A DNA stretch of 64,000 bases from Typha latifolia (Eukaryota > Streptophyta > Magnoliopsida > Poales > Typhaceae), in NCBI GenBank assembly GCA_019914945.1, contig CM034099.1:1984001-2048000 (forward strand), in the 5' to 3' direction. Below are positions 1-9,551 of this stretch, in pieces; positions within the stretch are counted from its first letter, which is position 1; each line of letters starts with the position of its first letter. A program made the position numbers and the translations under genes. Below the pieces are notes generated by a model. It did no database searches, had not been told where the DNA came from, and worked only from the letters and a program-made list of their open reading frames with translations.

Positions 1-110
1 CATCTTGTACAGGAAGGCTCTCTCTGTCTGTCCAACTTGAATCTGTAGAGATGTCCCACTCCTCATCGATCCAATTAAGTCTTCCTTGGCATATTTGAGA
101 GCCTTGGTCT
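1..110 (-). CDS. possible exon of an unidentified gene cut by the left edge
   Basis: On the minus strand, a frame starting after an acceptor-like cttaattcag at 111-120 stays open for 36 codons to the window edge (AG at 110-109, then ACC AAG GCT CTC). The peptide reads TKALKYAKEDLIGSM at its start and GQTERAFLYKM at its end, with the mixed polar and hydrophobic composition of real protein. I do not recognise the family. No other exon of this gene could be linked within 111-2103, so this would be an internal or first exon of a gene lying mostly to the left. It could also be a chance open frame, since 36 codons is short. Confidence 0.3.
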
Positions 111-2103
111 CTGAATTAAGCTGGCTGTGGATTAGACTGAACTTGTGTATATATGTTTGGATTGTTCTCAGTCGATCGAGAGTGGCGAAAGGCAATTTGG
201 ATACACACGACCAAGTGTCTGCATCAATCAGTTGGATGCCAACTCAAGAAAGCATGTAGGGTTAGCATCCATAAATACCCATATGAGAGTGCTCAGAGGA
301 AATGGAACTTCCAATGTACGTAAGACGATCGAGAATTCTCAATGGAAGTTAGCTTTAAAGTTGTTTGAAGAATTGGACCATCAACTTCATTGCTACAGCA
401 GTGACAGGTTCCATGAGCTATCAAACTGGATTTTGCGATGTAATTAAGCACCAGACTAGACTTCCTTTGCCTTCGACCATGCACATCCTGTTCACAAACA
501 AACGAATTTAAAAGATATTACACGGGCCGTCGTGAAGTCTAGATATTGCTAATTGATGTTATCAGCAAATTAAATTTCTTTTCTTCTCCTGTGGAAAATC
601 CTTCTGTAGAGAAACAGAATGAAGCTGAATTCACAAGCTTTGAAGAACATAATTCTCGGTTATTGCATGCATGCAGAGGCTTTCTGTGAGAGGTAAGGGC
701 AGCGAGAATAACAAAAGATAACAAATCCTAATTGATTCCATGGTAGGCGAGATCTCCGGAAATCCGTCTATGAAAACAATAGACCTGGAACCCACTCAAA
801 CCTTTCTTAAGTGAAAGAAGCCCCTCATGAAAGAGACCTACCACCAAGGAATAAACTCTGTTACTCCACTCTCTCGTGCACTTAGTTCATGATTCATCTT
901 TCTACTTGAGATTAACAAGTGCAGATGTGCTAGCTTAACCCTCTCTACCGTGAATTCAACATCCGGCAACTTTTGTGAAAAGGATGAGCGACGCATGCAG
1001 AAACATCGACAGCTAGAAAGGAAAAGACGCGATCGAAAAGTTAACCAAACCAGGATTTCCTTCTCTAATGGTAGGCTGCAATTTCCTTAACCTTATCTAT
1101 AATGGACCCATTTAAGTGAATTCTCAATCTTATCGGAAAAGTAACACTCTGCGCAAAGGCTGCCATGAATCAAGAAAGTGACAAGGAATCTTGTTCGCAT
1201 TTCAACGTGAAGCATAGATGCAAGTATGAAAGAAATTAATAGATAAGCTTGGAAAAATCACGAGGCTGGCCAATAGCAGTCAAGTGAAGGACCTAGATTA
1301 TTTACTCGTATGCGTCCCATCTATGTCATAACTAGTATTTCTGGTAAACACGCCATTAAAGTCACACTATCTTCTCTGTAAAGTCTCTTGGATGCTCTTC
1401 TTTTTTTTTTTTTTGACAGATAACATCTATCGATCGATCCATTCATACTAGCATGGAATACAAAGTCACTCAAAAATGATAGTGAAAGGTGGTGGAGCAA
1501 TCCAAACATCTGTCAATCTCCTTCTTCTTATCATCGAACAATGAATCGGATGAGGTGACTTAACTCTCTTTACTTTTCTTGAAGGCCTATTTTCATATGT
1601 AAACAACAATAACAACATAGAGAACAAGTTCCAGAGCTATATTTGAGAAATATAATAGTATATCTCCATTAGCACGAAGGATCGAGGACTAAATCATTTT
1701 CAAGAACCCTATGAAACCAAAAAAATTCAAAGAAAATGGAATTAATTGAAGAATTTTTTACATGAGAATCATGGTTCTAACCTCTCTCTCATCAGCAAGT
1801 GCACACTATCACAAGAAGAGGGATTCCCACAAGTGACTTCAAGCCCGGGGGATAAGGCTGTATATGTCTCACCCTCCCCAGACCCTGCATTGAAGGGAGC
1901 CGAGCCTCATTCAAAAAAAGAACAAAGAAAAAAGAAAAAAGAAAAGAATATACAAATGAAGAAAATAAACAATCAAACAAGTACAACAATTAAAATGCAA
2001 CTAGGAGATTACATTAACGGCAGGTAGTCTTTCTCAAAAACCTTGGAGTAGAGCTTCAACTTGTGCAAATCCTAATGAGGGAGTTATGTACGTGATGAAC
2101 CAT
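111..2103. other. intergenic region, no gene supported
   Basis: About 2 kb of AT-rich sequence. The longest frame (145-447, plus, 100 codons) has no family resemblance and no flanking exon structure. Purine-rich and A-rich tracts lie around 1915-1975. The part next to 2104 should hold the 3' UTR of the RING-H2 gene. I see nothing else. Confidence 0.6.
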
Positions 2104-2985
2104 TCATGAAGGCAATGGAAGATTATCCTCTGCTGCTCCAAGACCTTGCTCGATATCACCCTCTGTAGGAATAGAAGGCGATCCGATTCCCAAATTCCCA
2201 CGGCTCAAAATTTTCCTGAGCAGCCACAACCTTGCCGACCTCGGCGATCTCGTTTCCTCCATAGGTTGTCTATTCAATGCCAACGCCAATGGCGACGGGA
2301 CAGATGATAACCCATCCGCCGCTACTCGTCTTGGTATCTCAACCACCACAATCCCACCCGGCTTCACCGAAGAAGACACCGGAGAATTCGTCGAACACTC
2401 GGCGTGCGAGCTGCTTGCCGCTTCCACAGCCACCGCCGCTGCACCGCCTGTCCTGACTTGATCTTGGGACGGGGATCTGCAAAAAAGCAAACTTGCGGCC
2501 AAATTCGGCGACGCCAATGACTGCCCGCCTCCTGAAACCGCCTCCAAAGGCTCAACCTGCGGCGATTCAGATCCAGGCTCGCCAATCACCGGGGTCCGGC
2601 AAAGCGGGCAGGTGGAGTGGGATCGCAACCACATGTCAATGCACTCTAAATGGAATCCATGGCTGCACAAAGGAAGAATCCGGGCCTCTTCTCCTTCCGA
2701 GATCTCCGAGAGGCAAACAGGGCACTCCAGACTATCTTTAAACTCCTCCGCCCCGACCACCATAGAAGGTAGAGCCTTGATCGCCGTAGGCTCAAGACCT
2801 CGCCGGATAGCGTCGCCGTGGTCGTCGGCGGACACGACCAAGCTATCGCCAGCGCGGCCAAAGGTGGGAATGGCGCCGTTGTAATGCTTCGCGCGGAGGT
2901 AGAGGAAGAAAACGAAGATGAATACCATGAATAGGCTTATCACGCCAAACACCATTACCGCAGTGGTCATCGCGATGGACATCAT
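2104..2985 (-). CDS. ATL-type RING-H2 finger E3 ubiquitin ligase
   Basis: Single-exon, 293-residue protein. It has one N-terminal hydrophobic segment (about residues 8-30), then a GLD-like motif GLEPTAIKALP (about 63-73), then a RING-H2 domain at about 88-129. The zinc ligands are CPVC, CSHGFH, the Cys in LECIDMW and CPLC, with ATL-type spacing and the Trp before the last Cys pair. The rest is a low-complexity Ser/Pro/Ala tail. ATL proteins are membrane-anchored E3 ligases that take ubiquitin from E2 enzymes, often in stress and defence responses; lack of introns is typical of the family. The gene is clearly more GC-rich than its flanks. The start has two adjacent Met codons and the first is used here. 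The substrate cannot be inferred. Confidence 0.93.
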   Translation of the reverse strand: MMSIAMTTAVMVFGVISLFMVFIFVFFLYLRAKHYNGAIPTFGRAGDSLVVSADDHGDAIRRGLEPTAIKALPSMVVGAEEFKDSLECPVCLSEISEGEEARILPLCSHGFHLECIDMWLRSHSTCPLCRTPVIGEPGSESPQVEPLEAVSGGGQSLASPNLAASLLFCRSPSQDQVRTGGAAAVAVEAASSSHAECSTNSPVSSSVKPGGIVVVEIPRRVAADGLSSVPSPLALALNRQPMEETRSPRSARLWLLRKILSRGNLGIGSPSIPTEGDIEQGLGAAEDNLPLPS

Positions 2986-3108
2986 CTTTGCTGGTTTTTT
3001 TTTTTTTTTTGGAAGAAACCTATCGACGTACGCAAGATGCTTGTGTTTTTATCTGAGAGGAGGTGAAAAGGATGAGAAGGGGAGGAGGTTTCGTGAGTAT
3101 GATTTGAA

Positions 3109-3116
3109 ATATATAG
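3109..3116 (-). promoter_or_regulatory. TATA box candidate for the RING-H2 gene
   Basis: On the minus strand the sequence reads CTATATAT, about 125 bp upstream of the ATG at 2985. It is the best TATA-like element between the start codon and the LINE insertion near 3.4 kb. Position and consensus are the only support. Confidence 0.4.
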
Positions 3117-3388
3117 AGGTGGAAGGCTGGGAGAAGATAAGCATCTAAGCATAAAGGAGCGTATTAATGACGTGGGAATGACTCGGGAGCCAAAAAGAGG
3201 GGAGAAGTAAAGTGTCGCTGGCCAGCCAAAACAGTGACTGTGGTAGTGGATTTCCTACACTCCCGACTGTAGGTTTCTGCTCCAGCTCTTTCTTTGGGTT
3301 ATGGTCCCGATCGCACTCACTCTTTTTCGGGTCTCGGTTCTATCGAATCTCCAAAGCTACCAATGACTAATAAGACCTTCTACATATC

Positions 3389-3400
3389 AAGTCTGTAATC
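3389..3400. repeat. target-site duplication, left copy
   Basis: AAGTCTGTAATC immediately precedes the LINE remnant and is repeated exactly at 3968-3979 after its A tail. A 12-bp direct repeat at these two positions marks a retrotransposition event. Confidence 0.85.
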
Positions 3401-3967
3401 AAGAACCCGAAGCCAAGAAAGATAAGGAAGCCCTGGGAACCGCCGGAGACGGGCTGGAGCAAAGCCAACACCGACGGAGCGCTGAAAGCAGGCGCGTACC
3501 AAGGCGGAGCAGCGGCCATATTTCGAAATGCCGACGGTGAGTTTCTTCAGGCGGGATGGGAGCCGTGCCCGGGCACCTCGGCGCTCCAAACGGAACTCTG
3601 GGCCATTAGACTGGCGTTGAAGATGGCGAGAAGAGGCTCTCGGCTTGAGATAGAGTCGGACTGCATCGAGGCCATCAGATGCTTGCAGCAGCCGGAGCTC
3701 GGGCCATGGCGTGTCCGTAACCTGGCGTGCGAATGTGCGGAGCTCGCCAATGGCGTTGGTGAGGTCCGGTTATCCCACGTGGGGAGAGAAGCCAACTCGG
3801 TCGCTGACTGGGCAGCAGCGAGGGCCAGTGTGGCATCAGGTTACTGCCAGGTGGAGCGTCTAAGCAACGCTCCACCGGAACTATGTAAGCTTTTAACTGC
3901 CGACACTGACACGTGGCGGCAAAATTCAATAAATAGCTGACCTCAGCTCTTTGCACTCAAAAAAAAA
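3401..3967 (+). mobile_element. 5'-truncated non-LTR (LINE) retrotransposon, RNase H end
   Basis: A 567-bp insert carries a frame open from 3374 through the insert start to a stop at 3938-3940. It encodes the C-terminal RNase H-like domain (RVT_3 type) of plant LINEs. The four acidic residues are visible in order: NTDGA, QTELWAI, ESDCIEA and ANSVADWAA. After the stop there is a 3' tail ending in roughly ten A residues (3958-3967), then the right copy of the duplication. No reverse transcriptase or endonuclease part is present, so it is a dead-on-arrival 5' truncation. It is markedly more GC-rich than its surroundings. The intact frame and perfect flanking repeat suggest a fairly recent insertion, about 400 bp upstream of the RING-H2 start codon. 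Confidence 0.9.
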
Positions 3968-3979
3968 AAGTCTGTAATC
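3968..3979. repeat. target-site duplication, right copy
   Basis: AAGTCTGTAATC directly follows the A tail of the LINE remnant and is identical to 3389-3400. The first two A bases cannot be told apart from the tail. Confidence 0.85.
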
Positions 3980-5843
3980 GACGGCGTGGATTAATCGCAG
4001 ATGTATGGATCTCTTTTTATTTTTTAATTTTCAAAATAAAAGATGGGCAGCCAATAGAAATTGGCATGTGGATTTGACTGAAGAGCTCCAAAGTTCATCA
4101 TACGCCTCCTTCGGCTGCCGCAGTGCAGCTCCCATTTCCACTAGATGTTCATGTCCTGAAGAAATTTGAGCTCCAAGTTGATGTTCACTTTTTTGTGGGG
4201 GAGGCGTGGGAAAAAGTTGATAATATATTGGTACACTGTTTTGAGTTGGAATATTTGGTTTCTTTCACAGCATGGCTTAGACTGTGGGTTGGATTCTTCT
4301 GGAATGAGAATAATATAATATGATATTGGAGGTTACTTTAGCTTTTTATATATACCTACCTTATCGTGTGGTACAACCAAGTACGACCGCAGAGTTCGGT
4401 GCCATTCAATGTACACTGCTTCAAAGTCTTGGTCAGCAATAAATATCTTGGACCAGTAGAGAGAAACTTATCGCCAAATGATTGGTGTGTGTGTGTGTAT
4501 ATGGGACTGGTTTAACTAAACCACTTTGTTGATGTTGATGAACGCCATTAGTTTATACGTCTAATACGAGAATCATATGTTGCCCGTTTACTGCGCATTT
4601 GGCGGGCTTATCTGGTGCAGAAAAGTACTCGGCAGGCTCTTTTGAAGTGGAAATATAAAGGTATGCTCCATTTTCTCTACTCGCTTTAATTTTAGACAGT
4701 CTTTAATCAAATACTATTTTTTTACTAAATTACTATGCTTTTTTATCAAGTAAGTAGCTTTGCAGCCATGTAGGTCTTACAAAGTTTTTAATATTAGTCT
4801 AAGACTCCTTTTCTTAGGACAATAAAATATTTTCACTAAAAATAATTTGCTAACGTTTTACCTAGACCCCTCATTTGTTTATGCGGTGCTTACATGATAG
4901 TAACTATATTTAATAATTAATTATTTTTCAATTTGAACAAAGGTACACCTACCTCGTGTTCCTATGATTAAAATTAAATTATTCCCTAAAATAACATTTG
5001 TATCACTTAGCTCCCAGTAATTATATACCTAAATTTTTTAAATATTTTTTCGAGGGTTGGGTTTTCGCTGACATCAAAATATTAGAATCATCGATCTCCT
5101 TATATTAAATTTACCCCCAGTATTCTAATTTTGAAACTTAAAATAAAATATAATTTTCTCACTCTTGTATCCTCTTTCAACCTGAGATTAGAAATCTCAA
5201 ACCTAAGTTATCACATCTCTATACATGATCATGAAATAAAAATATCTTAAGTAGAAAGTAAATAGTTGCCCAAACAATGAGTAATTAATATCCCAAGGGT
5301 ATTAACGACTGTTCTTTATAGAATAATTTATAATTTGCCAAAACAAGTACATTAAAATATATAGCTAAAGTTATAATTTTGAAAAATCAAATACTAAAAA
5401 TGCTACATTTGTTTTTGGTTTTTTTTTGGGGGGTTTATTCCAAATTCTAATTCCAATTCCAATTTCAATTCCAATCCCAATTCCAATTTCAATTCCAGTA
5501 CCAATTCCAATTCCAATTCCAATTCCAACAACATGGTGATCATGTGGGCCTGCACGTGTGCAAATAGCAAAAATTAGTGAGCATCTAAAAGATCTACGAG
5601 GCCAAATGGGTGGTTGGTTGGCCGTACATTGCATCCGTGTGGGGGTCCCTGCCATGTCATCCTCCCACAGGCCATAAGCTCCAGTGCTCCACCCATGTGC
5701 CTTTGGTCAGACCTCTTTTTAATGGCTCTCTTCAAATCCCCAAATATAATTGTCTCATATGAAGGGAATTTTCCGTCTTGACCCCTTTATTTCTTAGGAT
5801 TATTGGGCCTTAGTCCAGCCCATCTACCCCAAAGTGCTCTTTC
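3980..5843. other. intergenic region upstream of GIF, no gene supported
   Basis: AT-rich spacer. It contains a short GT run near 4487-4498, long A/T-rich stretches from 4680 to 5400, and the hexanucleotide array at 5442-5529. No open frame resembles a known protein. The right part should contain the distal GIF promoter. Confidence 0.6.
5442..5529. repeat. AATTCC hexanucleotide array
   Basis: About fourteen imperfect AATTCC units (variants AATTTC, AATCCC, AGTACC). The minus-strand translation is a Gly-Ile repeat, which explains a spurious open frame there. It is a simple microsatellite-like array about 560 bp from the GIF start codon. Confidence 0.85.
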
Positions 5844-5853
5844 CATATAAAAG
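5844..5853 (+). promoter_or_regulatory. TATA box candidate for GIF
   Basis: CATATAAAAG lies about 240 bp upstream of the GIF ATG at 6090. A transcription start near 5875-5885 would give a leader of about 210 nt that includes the GA repeat at 6044-6086. Confidence 0.45.
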
Positions 5854-6043
5854 AATAGGAACTAAATTGAAAAATTTACAGATCAAGAGGACCTTATAGT
5901 AAAAGTCACAGGCACAGCGACGAGGCTTCCTTTCCCACCGTCTCCTTCCCCCCCAAAAAAACCCAAACCCTCTCCTCTGAGGAAGATAGAGAAATATTAT
6001 TGCGGCATATTATATCTGGTGAATTGATAGTTGCAGAGAGATT

Positions 6044-6086
6044 GGAGAGAGAGAGAGAGACAGACAGAGAGAGAGAGAGAGAGAGA
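6044..6086 (+). repeat. GA microsatellite in the GIF leader
   Basis: A near-perfect GA run, interrupted once by CAGACA, ends four bases before the GIF start codon. GA/CT-rich leaders are common in plant genes and can bind BPC/GAGA-binding factors; that role here is inference. Confidence 0.8.
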
Positions 6087-6089
6087 ACG

Positions 6090-9000
6090 ATGCAGCAATC
6101 GATGCATCCGCTGGGACCGATGCCGGCAATTCCTCCCGCCAACATCACCACCGAGCAGATTCAAAAGGTTATCTTTTTCTTTTATTTTTTTTTTAGAAAA
6201 ATATTATTATTATCATCTTCAATCTCCTTTTGTTATTGGCATTTGATGCGTTCTACTGTTGTTAGGGTTTTCTTTCTTGGATCTTTTCATGCAGTTTGTT
6301 ATCTTTCATTTGAATCATATTCTTGGAATATGCGATTAGAATAGGTAACGGAACTTGCTTTTCATCGTTTACAATTGGATATCTGTTTACGTTGCTGTAA
6401 TTGCTTAGTTTTGAAATCGGAGGCTTGAAAAGGTGGATAAGTTTAAACAATTGACCAGGTGAAGATATGGAGTGTTTAAGATCCAGTAAAGGAAAGATAA
6501 TTTGAAACTTTCAGGTATTCATTTTGAGGACGGACGTCGTGACCTTTTCTGATAAATGCGGTATCACGATATCAGCCTTGTGAAATTTGTAACTTTCAAC
6601 CCAATAATCTTCTAATTGACTAATGTGTCATCCCTAAGTTGACTTCTACTTCGTATCTGACAGTAGTGCATTTCTTCTGCTTATAATCTTCTTTGAGAAT
6701 CTAATGTACTCCTTTTTCTCTAGAATGGACTTCTTTTTGGTGCTGTACCACCAACATATTGCTGTTCATCAATAGGAATGCTTCCAACTTTCTTTGGTGT
6801 TGAATCTCTATGACATGTGTTGTATATCTACGGAATTGTGGCTAATCTAGTTAAGAGTGGGAAAAAAGTCAAGAAACTTAGTCACTAATGATATCTGGAT
6901 TGAAACATCTAGATCATCATGGGTTGTTTCATTGTATACTGAATCCTCATCTCATACTATGGTTTTCTCAAGTGTCAATTCTTCCACTAACCATTCTCTC
7001 TGTATCTACGATGAAAACATTGAAAAACACCATAAAGTGTATTTTCTCCACTAAGCTCCATAGGAGATGACTGTTCTATCAGCAGTATGGTTAAATATAT
7101 TTTCTTAACTGTCCAAATCCAAGTCTTATGGTCTTCTCTTCCCATCCATGGTGGCCTCCTGGCCTCAATATTATTATTGTCTCATGCGTCTCCTGTGTTC
7201 CTCTTTGACCATTATAAATGGACTTCTTGCATCTTTCTGTGTTGCCAGTGAACCTGTTGCTTCTCTCTTTCTCTTGCATGTTAAATATCTTGTGACACTC
7301 AATATATTTAAGAATCCTGTTTAGTCTGTGACAATCATATTATCCTTTTGTAGTCTTGTTTGATTATTAATAGTTAATGCCTAAGATTGTTGCTTATTAT
7401 CCTAAGCTATTCTTCCCAATTTGTGATCAAATTACCCTTTTTTTCCCTATTATGCACCGAAGCACTGCAAATACTTATTATATCTTTTCCATTTTATACT
7501 GTTTGTAGTTCATTTTATACTTTTCTAATTTTCTCTTTTTTGTTTCCTAGCTCAGTGTTTTATTTCTGTGTTGTAGTACTTGGATGAAAATAAGCAGCTT
7601 ATTTTGGCAATCTTGGATAACCAAAACTTGGGAAAGTTATCTGAATGTGCTCAGTAAGTGATTACTGGCTGAATATTTAGTTCTTGGGAGTTTGATCTTA
7701 GCAGTAGACTAGTAGTTGTTGTTGTCTCTCAAAATGAATTTTGTACAATGTGCTTATGGATTTCTCCTTTATTAGACAACGACTGTTTTGCATTGGTTTA
7801 TTGTCAAATGCCATTAGGTTGAATTATATGGAAAATGCATTATTTGAGTATGAACTGTGAACATGTGGTATTCTGATGCCAGCCAACCATATACGAATTT
7901 CATTTAGGGAAAAAATTATATGATATGCTTACATTATCTTGACCTGATAAACTTAACAACAAAGCGAGAGCTTGTACGGTCCTTTTTAATTTGAGCAAGC
8001 TTAATATTTGCAAATGTGTGCTCCATGGACATTATCGGATTGGAAAGCTGGACTCCTGCTTTTTACACCCTTTCCCCCTAATGGTTAAATAAGGAATATA
8101 TTTAATCAATTATAATGATATTCTTACATCTATCCTTTTCTTGCTTAAGAATGAGATCCTTTTGTAATTATATTTGAAGTACAACTTGTCGCTTAACTCA
8201 TGCAAACATCACGAAACCAGCACTGATTTAGTAGGCTGTCAGTCCTGACATCGATTTTCTAGAAAGAAGGCCATATGTTTAATATGTGTTAGCTCACTGC
8301 AGTAATGAAAGAATTTGAACTTCATGAAACCAGCACTGATTTAGTAGTAGTTAGACCATAGTGCTAAGTGAAATCATCTCAAGGTAATTAAAATGTCAAA
8401 ACCATGAACATCCAAATGTTTTCCCAAAGGTATTTTGTGTAGAATGATTGTCAGTCCTGACATCGATTTCTAGAAAGAATGCCATATGTCTGATATGTTT
8501 AATATGTGTTAGCTCACTGCAGTAATGAAATAATTGTACTATGTAGTTGAGGATAGTCAAACTCTTATTTTTGATAGTTTTCCAGTTGAAACTACACCGG
8601 ATAAACAAATTGGCCAACAGATGCTTAATAACTTTCGCACATGTGTAGGAATTGTCTGACTGAAATGGTAGACTTTACCTTCTCGAAAGAGAAATAATTG
8701 TGAAACTAGTTGATGTGAGTCAATCATCTGAACCATGCGGCCAGGCATTTTAGTGACATCGATTTTCTTCATATACTTAGAGTATACATCTGATAATAAT
8801 CTTGCTCATATCATGATAATAAAGAATTAGGCTATGTTTTCTATTTCAAAAAAAATGGTTCCATGAGCTGCTTTTCTGGCAGGCCATTTTACGAATAATG
8901 ACTGCCAGGGTTGCCTTTCTAAATTAAAAGAAGAAATTCTATACTGATAGTGAATGTGATGGCCTGATCAATGGTTCATTCAGGTACCAAGCCCAGCTTC

Positions 9001-9551
9001 AAAAGAATCTGTTATATCTAGCTGCGATTGCAGATGCCCAGCCACAGGCAACTTCAGTTCGGCCTCAGGTTGGTTATGCACCTTGTGGAAAATTATACCT
9101 GCTGTTTTTTTTATGTTTCTATTCCTTTTGTCAACAGATGATGCCTCATGGGCCGATGTTGCAGGGAGGGAATTACACGCAGCAGGCACCAATCTTCCCG
9201 TCCAAGGCTCCTTTGCAATTTAATCCTCAACAAGTCCAGGAGCAACAGCTACGTCCCCAACCCCAGATGTTTCCTTTCCCAGCCCACATGGCCATGAGAC
9301 CTGGTATCATGAATGGTATGCATAGCATGCAAACTGAGCCATCACATGGAGGGAGTGCTGACCTTCAGCAGGCAGCTGGCTTAACTGAGTTTCAACGAGG
9401 CGGCATTCCCAGCAGTTCATTAGATGGACGAGGAAATAAGCAAGACGCAGGAGGTGCAAGCTCAGAGCGTTCTGCTGCTGATAGCCATAGAAGCTCAGGA
9501 GCAGAGCATGGAAGTGGGGAGGCAGATACAAACTTAGCTGAAAAGGGATGA
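6090..9551 (+). CDS. GIF: GRF-interacting factor (SSXT/SNH transcriptional co-activator)
   Basis: Four coding exons: 6090-6167, 7577-7653, 8984-9068 and 9138-9551, giving 217 residues. The N-terminal SNH domain is clear (ITTEQIQKYLDENKQLILA, then the NLGKLSECAQYQAQLQKNL region ending in LYLAAIADAQPQ, about residues 19-75). It is followed by a Met/Gln/Pro-rich stretch and a Gly/Ser-rich tail. Plant GIF proteins of about 200 residues pair through the SNH domain with GROWTH-REGULATING FACTORs and bring SWI/SNF remodelers to control cell number in leaves and floral organs. Junctions are phase 0, 2 and 0 with standard GT-AG sites. The tail resembles GIF2/GIF3 more than GIF1, but I cannot fix the paralogue. 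Intron 1 is 1.4 kb and intron 2 is 1.3 kb. Confidence 0.93.
8237..8530. repeat. local duplication in GIF intron 2
   Basis: A segment of about 75 bp at 8237-8310 (starts TGTCAGTCCTGACATCG, ends AGTAATGAAA) recurs at 8449-8530 with a few changes and a short internal expansion. Just outside, GAAACCAGCACTGATTTAGTAG occurs at about 8213 and again at about 8327. Together these show an interleaved segmental duplication. No coding sequence is involved. Confidence 0.8.

Noticed and set aside
145..447. 100-codon plus-strand open frame
   Set aside because: No recognisable domain, no splice partner, low-information composition, and it lies in an AT-rich spacer.
5371..5655. Gly-Ile repeat protein on the minus strand
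   Set aside because: It is a direct translation of the AATTCC hexanucleotide array.
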